A DNA stretch of 64,000 bases from Promethearchaeota archaeon (GCA_016839705.1 JAEOTR010000084.1:22132-86131); one strand, 5' to 3'; shown: positions 17,173 through 26,936, numbered from the stretch's first letter. Program-made: numbers and translations. The notes: generated by a model not told the origin, from the letters alone.

Positions 17173-18957
17173 ATGAATAAGGATAAGGAAACGAATAAGG
17201 GATATCGGAAGTGGCTTTTTAAACACTTATATAAACAATTTCATTTAGTAATACTAGTAATTATTGGGATTTTTTTTGTTAGTCTGACACTTACCTTAAT
17301 TCCGATTATAATCGGTGATATAATTGATAATGTCCTTATTGTACGTGATTTAGCAAATTTATTATTAATGTTAGGAATCGGACTTATTGTTTCTCTTCTT
17401 TATGCTGTTCTAGATTACGGAGTTATGATGCTCGGACATTTTCTTGGCTTAAAAATTGAAAAAGATATGAGACAAGAATTTTTTGATACTATTCAATTAA
17501 AACCACTAAGTTACCACGATAATGTACGAACAGGTGATTTGCTAGCCCTAGCTACTAATGATGTTCGAGTAATTAACACAATGGTGGCTCATGGAAGTTT
17601 TTTTATTTATCCTTTCATGCAAATTTTTATAACAATATATCTGTTGATTCAGTTCTTAGATTACCGCTTAGCTTTATTTTGTATACCATTTATTATTAGC
17701 TATATCTACTTTGTTTTGGATTATCGTAAAAAACTTTCTCCTTATGTTACTAACCGAATGAAAAAGTATTCAAATTTGGCAGTAGTTTTACAAGACTCTA
17801 TAAGTGGTGCGTCAACTGTTAGGAGCTTTACTGCTGAGAAGCTGGAGCGTAAAAAATTTAGACGCTCCGTACTTGATTTTAAGAATAATATGATAGGAGA
17901 AAATAGAGTTCAAGCTAGGTACTACCCCCTACTTGCACTTAACCTTGTAATCGGCAGCACATTTTTTATTGGCTCTATATTTGTTTATCAGAATACTCTA
18001 TATCCTGGGGATCTAGTTGCAGCAAACTTACTTTTAATAGCACTTCTCGAGCCTACCAGAATGATTCATTGGTCTACCAATGATATGATGAGTGGGTTTG
18101 CAGCTTGTTCGCGTCTGTATACTTCACTTACTAAAGGAGATAGTGAAAATACTCGTAAAGAGTCTGAGGAGTGGCCAGAACAATTTAAAGGAAAAATTGA
18201 ATTCAAAAATATAACATTTATTCATCAAAACGGAAAAGATAACAAACGTCCTACTCTAAATAATTTGAATTTTACTATTGAACCATTTCAACGAGTTGCT
18301 CTCGTCGGCCCTACAGGATGTGGAAAATCGACTCTTGCGAAGTTAATATTATCTCTTTACACACCCCAAAAAGGATCGATTCTTTTAGATGGAATAGATA
18401 TTCAAAATATTCCTCTTGAAACCTTACGTAAACACATTGGTTATATAGAGCAAGAAATTTACCTTTATCCTAGATCTATAAAGGAGAATATTATGTTTGG
18501 AAAACCAGATGCATCTGAAGAAAAAGTATTAAACGCTGCGAAACTCGCTCAAGTAGAGGATTTTGTGAAGGATTTTCCAAACGATTATAATACTATTGTC
18601 GGAGAGCGAGGGACAAGACTCTCTGGAGGAGAAAAACAGCGAATTGCAATAGCACGGGCTTTTTTAACTGATCCTGCAATTCTTATACTTGATGATTCTG
18701 TTTCAGCTGTAGATAGTGAAACAGAAGAAAAAATAGGGCGTGCAATGGAAAATATCTTAAAAAATAGGACTACAATAATCATAACTCACAGGTTACATAC
18801 AATAAGAACCTCTGATAAGATAATTGTCTTAAAACACGGGGAGCTTGTCGCAGAGGGAAGTCATAAAGAATTATTACAAAGTTCAGAAGATTACCGCCGA
18901 ATTTTTGGTAAAAAATTAAGTTTAACAGACTCAAAAATTAAAATAAAGACAGTGTGA
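17173..18957 (+). CDS. ABC exporter half-transporter, subunit with degenerate ATPase site
   Basis: A 594-residue half-transporter with six N-terminal membrane helices followed by a nucleotide-binding domain. Walker A is GPTGCGKST (about 379), the Q-loop is YIEQE, the signature LSGGEKQR is close to consensus, Walker B is AILILDDS and the H-loop is ITHR. The residue after the Walker B aspartate is Asp, not the catalytic Glu. This is the hallmark of the non-catalytic site in heterodimeric exporters such as TM287/288. Its partner follows 6 bases after the stop codon. Substrates of this group are lipids or drugs; none can be named here. Confidence 0.93.
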   Translation: MNKDKETNKGYRKWLFKHLYKQFHLVILVIIGIFFVSLTLTLIPIIIGDIIDNVLIVRDLANLLLMLGIGLIVSLLYAVLDYGVMMLGHFLGLKIEKDMRQEFFDTIQLKPLSYHDNVRTGDLLALATNDVRVINTMVAHGSFFIYPFMQIFITIYLLIQFLDYRLALFCIPFIISYIYFVLDYRKKLSPYVTNRMKKYSNLAVVLQDSISGASTVRSFTAEKLERKKFRRSVLDFKNNMIGENRVQARYYPLLALNLVIGSTFFIGSIFVYQNTLYPGDLVAANLLLIALLEPTRMIHWSTNDMMSGFAACSRLYTSLTKGDSENTRKESEEWPEQFKGKIEFKNITFIHQNGKDNKRPTLNNLNFTIEPFQRVALVGPTGCGKSTLAKLILSLYTPQKGSILLDGIDIQNIPLETLRKHIGYIEQEIYLYPRSIKENIMFGKPDASEEKVLNAAKLAQVEDFVKDFPNDYNTIVGERGTRLSGGEKQRIAIARAFLTDPAILILDDSVSAVDSETEEKIGRAMENILKNRTTIIITHRLHTIRTSDKIIVLKHGELVAEGSHKELLQSSEDYRRIFGKKLSLTDSKIKIKTV

Positions 18958-18963
18958 TATAAA

Positions 18964-20751
18964 GTGGGACTCTACGCAGGATTAATGGCAGAGGAGCATA
19001 AAAGAAAATACTCTGATCGAGAATTATTTAGTAGATACATTAAAAGAATTATTCCTTTTAAAAAGAGTGTTATACGAATTGCACTTTTTATAGTAATTTC
19101 AGCAGTAGCGGATATCATTAGTCCATTATTGATAGGATTTGGCGTAGATGAATTGGCTAAACCAAATCCCAATCTTCTTTTAGTAATCAATGCTACGGTA
19201 GTTTACATTTTGTTATATGTGATTATTTGGGTTATGTTTTTCCTGCAATATAAGGAGATTGCCAAATTTGTTCCATTTTTTTCAGAAAGGCTCCGTATGG
19301 ATATCTTTGATAAGTTACAGGAACAAGATATGAGTTTTTTTGATAAAAAACAGACTGGTGAATTAAATACAAGAGTTACTAATGATGTCTCTGATTTTGG
19401 AAATATTACCTTTTTAATAGTAGAGACAATAGGCAATCTTATTCTTAGTGGCTTTACGTTTGCTATTTTGGTATGGTTAAACATATCTCTTGCCCTTATT
19501 GCTTTAATTACTGTTCCTTTAATCTTATTGTTGATGTTCTCTCTTAGAAAAATAGCTAGAATTGTAAGTAGGGCATATAGAAGCTCCCTAGATGATGTTA
19601 ATATCGCAATGGTTGAATTAGTAGAGGGAATTCATGTTTGCAAAAGCTATGGCCAGGAAGCTATAGTATCTGAACAATTTAATGAAATTAATAAAAAATA
19701 TTTCAAAAGAGGATTTAAATTAACTGCTGTAACACATCTGTGGAGAAGACTTCTTGGAATTATATCGACACTAACTTTTATTATCATTATGTATGTGGGT
19801 GGACAACTTGTTTTCAATGGTTTGATGAGTCCTGGACGTGTTTTCATCTTTTATCTCTACTTACCTAAATTTTTTCGTCCAATTATGGTGCTAGCTACCT
19901 TTTTTCCTCAATTTAGTACAGGTATGGCTGCATTCGAACGAATTCTTGATATCCTTGATTCAGCACCATTAGTTACTCAATATCCTAATGCCTATGATGT
20001 AGGTGGATTAGAAGGAGAGATTGAATTCGAAAATGTAGATTTTAGTTATAAAAATGATGAATGGGTTTTTAAAGGATTGAATCTTAAAATTGAAAAGGGG
20101 GAGAAAATGGCAATAGTTGGGCATACTGGTTCAGGAAAAACATCCATAGTTTCACTTCTTGCACGATATTATGAATTTCAAGGAGGATCAATTAAGATTG
20201 ATGGAATTGATATTAGAAATATGAAATTAGAATCATACAGAAAGAATATTGGCATCGTTCAACAAGATGTTTTTCTTTTTTCAGGAACAATAGAGGAAAA
20301 TATCCTGTACGGAAGGCAAGATGCGTCTGAAGATGATTTGTGGAAAGCAGTTACCGCTGTCCACGCTGAAGAACTAATTGAATATTTACCAGAAGGTTTA
20401 CAAACTCAAGTAGGAGAAAGAGGAAAAGGAGTGTCAGCAGGGCAAAGACAGCTTATTAGTTTTGCTCGAGCATTACTTACAAATCCTAACATTCTTATCC
20501 TTGATGAAGCGACTTCAAGTGTAGATGCCTATACTGAAGCAATCATCCAAGAAGCTCTGGAAGTGCTTTTATCTGATCGAACTTCAATAATAATCGCTCA
20601 CAGACTTTCTACTGTAATCAACGCCGATAGGATTATCGTTATGGACAATGGGAGAATAATAGAGGAAGGCAATCATAGGTCATTACTTTCACAAGGAGGT
20701 AAATATGCTCAGTTGTATAAACAATATTTTGAACATCAAAAGTTAGAGTAG
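18964..20751 (+). CDS. ABC exporter half-transporter, partner subunit
   Basis: A 595-residue half-transporter with a membrane domain and an NBD. Walker A is GHTGSGKTS (about 386), the Q-loop IVQQD, Walker B ILILDEATSS with the catalytic Glu intact, and the H-loop IIAHR. Its signature motif is VSAGQRQL instead of LSGGQ. Combined with the upstream subunit, one composite site is intact (this Walker A/B plus the partner's LSGGE) and the other is doubly degenerate (partner's Asp plus this VSAGQ). The start is the GTG at 18964; an ATG at 18985 preceded by AGGAT is an equally plausible start giving seven fewer residues. Confidence 0.93.
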   Translation: MGLYAGLMAEEHKRKYSDRELFSRYIKRIIPFKKSVIRIALFIVISAVADIISPLLIGFGVDELAKPNPNLLLVINATVVYILLYVIIWVMFFLQYKEIAKFVPFFSERLRMDIFDKLQEQDMSFFDKKQTGELNTRVTNDVSDFGNITFLIVETIGNLILSGFTFAILVWLNISLALIALITVPLILLLMFSLRKIARIVSRAYRSSLDDVNIAMVELVEGIHVCKSYGQEAIVSEQFNEINKKYFKRGFKLTAVTHLWRRLLGIISTLTFIIIMYVGGQLVFNGLMSPGRVFIFYLYLPKFFRPIMVLATFFPQFSTGMAAFERILDILDSAPLVTQYPNAYDVGGLEGEIEFENVDFSYKNDEWVFKGLNLKIEKGEKMAIVGHTGSGKTSIVSLLARYYEFQGGSIKIDGIDIRNMKLESYRKNIGIVQQDVFLFSGTIEENILYGRQDASEDDLWKAVTAVHAEELIEYLPEGLQTQVGERGKGVSAGQRQLISFARALLTNPNILILDEATSSVDAYTEAIIQEALEVLLSDRTSIIIAHRLSTVINADRIIVMDNGRIIEEGNHRSLLSQGGKYAQLYKQYFEHQKLE

Positions 20752-20798
20752 CACTACTCTTCATTAAAAAAAGTGGATGAATCTAGTGACAAATGTCT

Positions 20799-21275
20799 TC
20801 ATTGATTCGAATTTTCACTTGATTTTGATAATAAAAGAGTTTTTAAATGATTTTTTAATTCCTTTTCTAATTTAGGGTCTGCAGGATAACCCAATTTTAT
20901 CTTACCCATAATTTTTTTATTCAGATAGTTCTCAAGAGTTCTACAGTCTTCAAATTTTTTAATCAAATTATCTAAATTTTCTCCTGTTTTGGTTATCTGA
21001 GACAGGTAAACATATTTTATTATGTTTTTTGCCTCTTCAGTATCTCCAGAGCCAATAACTAATATTGTGTTGTGATTAAATAAATCACCTAAATAACTAA
21101 AAATATTTGAATTCCCCCAATTCTCAATTTTATACTTAAGAAAGTCTAATACGCCAATAATCTCCGTTGGATCTTTGCCTTTCTCAATTTTAAAGAAGAT
21201 TCCACACTTTTCCTCATCTTTATAGGCTAATAGTAAGTTTTCTATACATTTTAGAATTTGTTCTTTCATAGACAT
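20799..21275 (-). CDS. Hypothetical protein, mixed alpha/beta
   Basis: A 158-residue soluble protein without a recognised motif. An N-terminal helix, a central segment with ILVIGSGDTEE and then charged helices with many lysines can be seen. The VIGSG is not a complete nucleotide-binding motif. It is convergent with the ABC exporter genes and divergent from the HEAT-repeat gene. The ATG at 21275 could be replaced by the internal ATG two codons later. Composition matches the neighbours, so it is likely a real gene, of unknown role. Confidence 0.5.
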   Translation of the reverse strand: MSMKEQILKCIENLLLAYKDEEKCGIFFKIEKGKDPTEIIGVLDFLKYKIENWGNSNIFSYLGDLFNHNTILVIGSGDTEEAKNIIKYVYLSQITKTGENLDNLIKKFEDCRTLENYLNKKIMGKIKLGYPADPKLEKELKNHLKTLLLSKSSENSNQ

Positions 21276-21434
21276 GACATTAATGCATTAGATATAATTA
21301 TTACTTATGATTGGCTCAAATCAGTTTTTTGTATTAATAAATAAATAAAAATAAATAAATCTACTTTTATGAATATTTCAAGGATTATATTTTCTTTTTG
21401 TTAATTAAATCTCACAAATTTAAGGTTATTCAAC

Positions 21435-23105
21435 TTGAGCCATAATGATAAGCAATTGTTTGAAAAAATAGAGACCATGGATCAAGAAGAAGCTGTGAAT
21501 TTCCTTCTCTCTATCCTATCATCTTCCGAAAATTTAGAAGATAAAGTTAAATCTGTTAAAATTTTAGCAAAGTTTGAAGATAATGAGAATTCTCGATTAC
21601 AAGATTTAAAAAACTTATTTTTGAATGACAGGCATCCCCAATTACGCATTAAATTAATTGATCTGCTCGCGAAGATTTATGGGAATGAAGGTATTAAATT
21701 TTTAAAAGAACAGTATAAGAATTGTAGTGATGGTACTGTTAGGAAAACCCTTATTGAAAAAGTTGGAAATGCAGATCTTAATGGCTCAATACCTTTCTTC
21801 ATTAAAGTTTTAGGTGATCCAAACATCGAAGCAATTGAATTAGTTATTACATTTTTGGGAAATTCAGGTGCAAAAGAAGCCTTAGCACCCTTAATTGAAC
21901 GTTTGCACTTTAGAAATCCTGAAATCTATGTTCCATTAATTAATTCAATTGTTAAAATCGGAAAAAAAGGGCATCAACAGCCTATATTTAATTATATAGA
22001 TAGTGATGATGTATATATTAAAAGAGAAATTCCCGTTATCTTAGGAAAAATAGGAAACAAGGAGAGTGAAACCGTTTTAATTAATTTTTTGAAAGATGGA
22101 AATCCACTTATTAGAAAAAATTCCTTGAAAGCCTTAGAAAAAATAATTGAACTAAAAAACATTAAATATATTTTAGCAACGCTTAAAGATCAAAACATAG
22201 ATGTGAGAAAGGAATCCATTCGAGTATTAGGAAATATTGGAAGTAAAAGAGCAATTAATCCCTTAACAGAAATTCTAAAAGATAAGGATGTCAAAGTAAG
22301 AAATCTTTCTAAAAACGCACTATACAAGATCTTTAAGAAAATCAAATCAAACGATGTACTTTATGATATCTTGAAAGGAAAAAACATCAATGCGAGAAGA
22401 GAAGCAATAAAATTACTAGGAATGTTGAAAGATGTAAATGCCATTGAGTATTTAATAAAGACCTTCGATAGCACAGTAGCGAGTATAAGAAGAGCATCCT
22501 ATCGAGCAATTCTTCGAATTTTGCAAAATAGAATTGATGAAAAGATAATAGATTCACTAGCAGAAAAATCTTGGCGTGTAAGGATGTATTGTACTAAAAT
22601 ATTAGGTGAAATTGGAGATCCTGCTGCTATTGAAACTGTTTTTGAATTAATCCAAGATGAAAACGGAAGTGTTAGAAAGGCAGCGATTGATGCGTTAATT
22701 AATTTCAAGTCGGATAAAGTAATTGAAATGGCAAAAAGCTCTTTGAAAAACACAAACTGGAAAATTAGAAGGGCTGGAGTCAAATTATTAATAAGAGTTG
22801 GAAGTAAGGAATCTATCAATTCTCTCATTTCTTGCTTGGATGACAATGATGTATATATTAAAAGTTGGGCGGCCATGGCTTTAGGAAAAATAAAAGATGT
22901 TGATTCAATCGAACCCTTTATTCAATTATTAAAAGAAACCGATGATAAGATCCGACTATCAGCAATTAAGGCTTTGGGTGAAATAGGAAACAAAGATGCT
23001 ATAAAATCCCTTATCGAAATACTAGGCGACGATAATTGGGATGTCAAGAAAGAAGTAGAAAACTCTTTAAATCGTATAAATCCTGATTGGATGGAAGATT
23101 TATAA
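21435..23105 (+). CDS. HEAT-repeat protein (PBS-lyase type repeats)
   Basis: A 556-residue protein built almost entirely of about 31-residue HEAT repeats of the PBS-lyase type. Units such as VRKESIRVLGNIGSKRAI, VRKAAIDALINF and IRLSAIKALGEIGNKDAI recur from about residue 60 to the end, giving some 15 repeats. Such solenoids are protein-binding scaffolds, and no enzyme domain is attached. The start is a TTG at 21435, supported by an AGGTTA motif with a six-base gap; the first ATG would be 14 codons further in. It converges with a roadblock/LC7 gene 16 bases away. The partner is unknown. Confidence 0.88.
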   Translation: MSHNDKQLFEKIETMDQEEAVNFLLSILSSSENLEDKVKSVKILAKFEDNENSRLQDLKNLFLNDRHPQLRIKLIDLLAKIYGNEGIKFLKEQYKNCSDGTVRKTLIEKVGNADLNGSIPFFIKVLGDPNIEAIELVITFLGNSGAKEALAPLIERLHFRNPEIYVPLINSIVKIGKKGHQQPIFNYIDSDDVYIKREIPVILGKIGNKESETVLINFLKDGNPLIRKNSLKALEKIIELKNIKYILATLKDQNIDVRKESIRVLGNIGSKRAINPLTEILKDKDVKVRNLSKNALYKIFKKIKSNDVLYDILKGKNINARREAIKLLGMLKDVNAIEYLIKTFDSTVASIRRASYRAILRILQNRIDEKIIDSLAEKSWRVRMYCTKILGEIGDPAAIETVFELIQDENGSVRKAAIDALINFKSDKVIEMAKSSLKNTNWKIRRAGVKLLIRVGSKESINSLISCLDDNDVYIKSWAAMALGKIKDVDSIEPFIQLLKETDDKIRLSAIKALGEIGNKDAIKSLIEILGDDNWDVKKEVENSLNRINPDWMEDL

Positions 23106-23121
23106 GAATCTCTTGAATTCT

Positions 23122-23520
23122 TCAGATCACCATACTGATTTTTTGGATATAATCTTCCATATGATTAAAAATGAAACTAGAATCTACTTGATTATCTATT
23201 ATGAATATCAAAAATACCTTTTTCTCTTTAATTTCTACCATTAATATTGACGTCTTCTCTAACTCAGCAATAATTTTAACAATTGTTTGATTACCCATTG
23301 TTTCACCAAGACCAACTGCACTCTCAAAAACTGATGCACACATAGATGTTAATTTTTTACAATCTGCCTTATTTCCAATATTCTCATAAATAATTTCCCC
23401 GTTTCTATTTGCAAATATAATCCCTTTAAATTTCCCTTTTACCTTTAATTCATCCAGTATTAAAATTAATTCACTGATATCATCTTTGTTAATTTTCGTT
23501 GGTGTGGTCATAATCTGCAA
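23122..23520 (-). CDS. Roadblock/LC7 domain protein
   Basis: A 132-residue single-domain roadblock/LC7 protein. It has the expected helix, FKGIIFANRNGEIIYE hairpin, long helix with a small-residue-rich segment (SAVGLGETMG), then two strands (KTSILMVEIKEKKVFLIFII) and a C-terminal helix. In bacteria and eukaryotes these domains bind small Ras-like GTPases (MglA, Rag via Ragulator). Two Ras-like GTPases are encoded within 15 kb. It is convergent with the HEAT-repeat gene. The start may be the ATG at 23520 or the one three codons later. Confidence 0.85.
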   Translation of the reverse strand: MQIMTTPTKINKDDISELILILDELKVKGKFKGIIFANRNGEIIYENIGNKADCKKLTSMCASVFESAVGLGETMGNQTIVKIIAELEKTSILMVEIKEKKVFLIFIIDNQVDSSFIFNHMEDYIQKISMVI

Positions 23521-23577
23521 TAGTCTAAGTATAGATAATTAAATTAATTAATTACTACATTTAACTATTGAATATAT

Positions 23578-24984
23578 ATGAAATCAATTAATACCATTGA
23601 GAACAAATTGAAAATAAGCAATGAAAAATTCATTGAAACAGATCTTCTACCTTTTTTAAGAATTCCTAGTGAAACTCTTAATAAAGAAGGAATAATAAAG
23701 GCTAAAGATTTTATTATTTCCTATCTCTCAGATTTTTGTAAAGAAGTTGAGGAATATCCCGGAAAAATCAATCCCTTAATCTTAGCTAAAGTTAATGGGA
23801 AATCCCAGAAATGCCTATTAATTTATATGATGTATGATACTCAACCAATAAGTCGGGAAAATGAATGGGTTAGTAACCCATATGAGGCGAGAATTCATAT
23901 ACTCCCTCCTCCTTTGGATGTTATAGGAAACTGTATTATAGCAAGGGGAGCTTACAATTCGAAAACTCCACTAATATGCTTTTTAAATATAGTAAAATTA
24001 CTAAAAAACGAAAATAAGTTACCATTATCACTTCTACTATTATTTGATGGTGAGGAAGAACTTGGTTCTCCCAGTCTGTTAAAAATGCTTGAGAATAATA
24101 AAAATAAGTTTAAAGATTGTATAGATGTGTATTATCCTTCTACAAAACAAAATATTAATGGAAAGCTAATTTTAAAGCTTGGTTATAAGGGAATTTTATC
24201 TATAACTATAAAAGTGTCGTCTAAAAACAAGGAACCACATTCAGCTTTCAGTGCAATAATTCCCAATCCCGCAATTGATTTAGTTGCTTTACTAAACGCT
24301 ATTTATACCAATAATGAATTTTTGATTACTTCCTTGAAAAAGCCTTATAATCTTTCTAAAGAGGAACATTTAATTTTTGATAGGTTAATGAAAACACTTG
24401 ATTTAGAAAAAATTAAGGAAAAAGCAGGGATTTCACATACTCATGAAACTGATCCAAGGAAATTTTTTATGAATTACCTATTTAAACCAACATTTAATAT
24501 TTCGACTTTAAAATCGGGTTTTATGAAAGAAGGAACAAAAAATTTTGTACCTAACGAAGCACTGTGTAATATTGATATCAGGTTTGCTCACAAAATACCT
24601 GAAAATGTTATATTTAAAGAAATTAAAGAAAAAATCGAAGAATTTTCTCAAACCTCAAAATCTAAAATCGATGTTATCAAAAATATTGGTTATGAAAGTT
24701 CTCGGGTTACAAAAGAATCTAGGCTAGTAAAAAGTCTGATTGAAAGTGCAAAGAACTTAGGAGTTAAAACTGAGATCTGGCCGATAAGTGCCGCGGCTGC
24801 CCCTTTAACAATAATTCAAAACACTTTAGGACTAAATTATATCACTGGTGGTTTAGGAATAGGAGGATATGCTCATTCAGCAAATGAATTTATTCAATAT
24901 AGTTCCATTATTGATATAAGATTGTTTTATTCCGAATTTCTACAATTATATTCAAGATTTTTGAACGATCTAAATTCTACTTAA
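23578..24984 (+). CDS. M20-family peptidase-like protein lacking several metal ligands
   Basis: A 468-residue protein with the overall M20/ArgE/DapE layout: a catalytic domain, a dimerisation domain insertion (about 205-340) and the return of the catalytic domain. The usual GHxD motif reads MMYDTQP, the RGxxDxKG motif reads ARGAYNSKTP, and the third aspartate region is YYPST, so the first His, the bridging Asp and probably a third ligand are missing. The catalytic glutamate pair (DGEEELGS) and the last histidine (GGYAHSANEF) remain. It may be a non-catalytic binding protein or may use an altered site. It converges with the DUF362 gene, two bases apart. Confidence 0.8.
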   Translation: MKSINTIENKLKISNEKFIETDLLPFLRIPSETLNKEGIIKAKDFIISYLSDFCKEVEEYPGKINPLILAKVNGKSQKCLLIYMMYDTQPISRENEWVSNPYEARIHILPPPLDVIGNCIIARGAYNSKTPLICFLNIVKLLKNENKLPLSLLLLFDGEEELGSPSLLKMLENNKNKFKDCIDVYYPSTKQNINGKLILKLGYKGILSITIKVSSKNKEPHSAFSAIIPNPAIDLVALLNAIYTNNEFLITSLKKPYNLSKEEHLIFDRLMKTLDLEKIKEKAGISHTHETDPRKFFMNYLFKPTFNISTLKSGFMKEGTKNFVPNEALCNIDIRFAHKIPENVIFKEIKEKIEEFSQTSKSKIDVIKNIGYESSRVTKESRLVKSLIESAKNLGVKTEIWPISAAAAPLTIIQNTLGLNYITGGLGIGGYAHSANEFIQYSSIIDIRLFYSEFLQLYSRFLNDLNST

Positions 24985-24986
24985 TA

Positions 24987-26144
24987 TTAGTGAAATAATC
25001 CTGATAAACCTCTAGTTTTTGCCTCAATAGCGATCTCACTACATAATTCGGCACAACAAAAACAGGAGATGCATTTATTCCTTAAAAATATAGGAAAATC
25101 CCCTTCTTTAAATTCTATAGCTGCAGCGGGACAATTTTGAGCACATTCGCCACATTTGATACATTTCGCTTTTAATAATTTGGGAAATTTTTTATATATT
25201 TTATATCCGATATGTCCGGTCATATAAGCAATAAAACTTGTAAAAGTACCTCCAGGTACTTTAAATTTAGGAACTTGTTTCTTCGCTTCTTCTAAAGACA
25301 CCCCTAAAATTTCAATTTCTTCTACATTTCCAATGCCTAAACCTCTTTCCATGGCATTTTTAAGATGAGGAACACTACTCGGTTTTATCTTCCCTATTTC
25401 CATGGCAACTATATCTAAAGCTAATTCATCTGTCCCAACCAATATCAAATCCCAATCTACCATTTTCCCTCCTCCAGGGCCCATGGATCCTTCCATTATA
25501 TTCTGTAAATCATAGACAGTAAATCGCTTTTGTTTATTTTTTACTACCCATGAAAAATTATCCGCGAGAACTTCCCCGAATTGTTTTGCTGTTTTTCCAT
25601 ACAAATGATAATTAGCTTTTAAACCTCCCGGTATAATACCCCAATAATTCTTTATTGCCCCCGTCATCGTTGCTTCTATATGGGATTTTAAGCGTGGAAG
25701 ATTAATCAATATATCACATTCTTTAACTGCTCTAGCAACACGTATTTCTTTTAAACTAGAGGCTCCTTCAATTTTCTCAATTATAGGTTTATTAGCTTCA
25801 AAGTTAATAAAATTTATTCCATGAACTTCGCATAGGTCATAAATTCCAATTTCCTTCGCGACATCAGAACCGAATTTTTCAGATTGGCCTGGTGAATCTC
25901 CTAAATACACATTACTCATCGGAACACCAACCTCTTTGAGATAAGAAATTACACCTTCAACAAACGCAGGTTGAGTACACGCATCTTTTTTTGATGTTAA
26001 TAAATTTGGTTTTAGGAGAATTTTTTCTGATTGTGTAATATCAAAACCTAAGTCATTTTCTATTAATTTTATTGCACTTATTACTGCTTCGGGAATTGTT
26101 TCAAATTCTTTAACATTTACAATACTAATTTTTGTTGACATCAC
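24987..26144 (-). CDS. DUF362 protein with C-terminal 2x[4Fe-4S] ferredoxin domain
   Basis: A 385-residue protein. Residues 1-310 are a DUF362 domain (LLKPNLLT, GDSPGQSEKFG, INLPRLKSHIEATMTGAIKNYWG, DIVAMEIGK). The C-terminal 60 residues are a ferredoxin fold with two Cx2Cx2Cx3C clusters, in CIKCGECAQNCP and CISCFCCAELC. A hydrophobic stretch near 305-320 may associate with membrane. DUF362 proteins are widespread in anaerobes and bind iron-sulfur clusters, but their reaction is not established. No complex partners are adjacent. Confidence 0.88.
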   Translation of the reverse strand: MMSTKISIVNVKEFETIPEAVISAIKLIENDLGFDITQSEKILLKPNLLTSKKDACTQPAFVEGVISYLKEVGVPMSNVYLGDSPGQSEKFGSDVAKEIGIYDLCEVHGINFINFEANKPIIEKIEGASSLKEIRVARAVKECDILINLPRLKSHIEATMTGAIKNYWGIIPGGLKANYHLYGKTAKQFGEVLADNFSWVVKNKQKRFTVYDLQNIMEGSMGPGGGKMVDWDLILVGTDELALDIVAMEIGKIKPSSVPHLKNAMERGLGIGNVEEIEILGVSLEEAKKQVPKFKVPGGTFTSFIAYMTGHIGYKIYKKFPKLLKAKCIKCGECAQNCPAAAIEFKEGDFPIFLRNKCISCFCCAELCSEIAIEAKTRGLSGLFH

Positions 26145-26350
26145 TTATCAAATTTGAAAGTCAAGTAAAAAATTAAAACCTGATCCTTACCCATTGGTAT
26201 TTTTTCATAGTTAATATGATGTGTTTGTATTCCTTAATTTCAGATACCAATTATTTTTAAGAATTGAATATATTATATTTTAAAAAAACAACAACAATTT
26301 TTATTCAATTCTACAGTTAAACCCAGATAGGTCAATTAATATTAATTAAA

Positions 26351-26356
26351 AGGTGA
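26351..26356 (+). promoter_or_regulatory. Shine-Dalgarno motif before ATT-start GTPase
   Basis: AGGTGA, a six-base match to the expected anti-SD complement GGAGGTGAT, ends nine bases before the inferred ATT start. Its TGA is also the in-frame stop that limits the upstream extension of the gene. Confidence 0.6.
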
Positions 26357-26365
26357 AGATATAGT

Positions 26366-26905
26366 ATTCCGTCTAGTGATCTAACGTATAAAGTCTGTAT
26401 TTTCGGTGATGGTGGTGTCGGGAAAACCACGTTAATTGGACGTTATTTAACCGGTGTATTTCAAAGTAATTCGGAAATTACTATAGGAGTCGACTTTCAT
26501 ATTAAGAGATTAGAGATTCAGGATAAACGAGTCACATTACAAATCTGGGATTTTGCTGGTGAGGACAGGTTTAGATTTTTATTACCCAGTTATGTACTTG
26601 GTGCTTCAGGTGGAATTTTCATGTATGATATAACTCGTTATAGTTCACTTAAGAATTTTCAAGATTGGTTATATATTTTTAAACAAGGCTATAAGGGGCC
26701 AATTGCTCAAATACCTATCATAATGGTCGGAAGTAAATTAGATCTGGAATATAAAAGAGCTGTTTCTAGGAAAGACGCATATGAACTGGCAAAACAAAAT
26801 GATTTATTTGGATATATTGAATGTTCCTCTAAAAATGGTCAAAATGTAGAAGAAGTTTTTGCTGAAATTGCTAGGTTGATGATGAAGAATACTAAAAATG
26901 ATTAA
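26366..26905 (+). CDS. Rab-like small GTPase with ATT start codon
   Basis: A 179-residue Ras-superfamily GTPase. G1 is GDGGVGKT, the G2 threonine lies in ITIGVDF, G3 is WDFAGEDRF, G4 is GSKLDL (SKxD for NKxD) and G5 is ECSSK. The TIGVDF and WDFAG(E)DRF segments are closest to Rab/Ras. There is no C-terminal cysteine for prenylation. In this frame the last upstream stop is TGA at 26354, and there is no ATG, GTG or TTG before the ATG at 26621, which lies after G3. The domain requires a start near ATT 26366, which follows AGGTGA at 26351-26356 by nine bases. An annotation from 26621 would be a 94-residue fragment. Confidence 0.85.
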   Translation: MPSSDLTYKVCIFGDGGVGKTTLIGRYLTGVFQSNSEITIGVDFHIKRLEIQDKRVTLQIWDFAGEDRFRFLLPSYVLGASGGIFMYDITRYSSLKNFQDWLYIFKQGYKGPIAQIPIIMVGSKLDLEYKRAVSRKDAYELAKQNDLFGYIECSSKNGQNVEEVFAEIARLMMKNTKND

Positions 26906-26936
26906 ATCTAAACCTGAAAAAATAAATCTTCACGAA

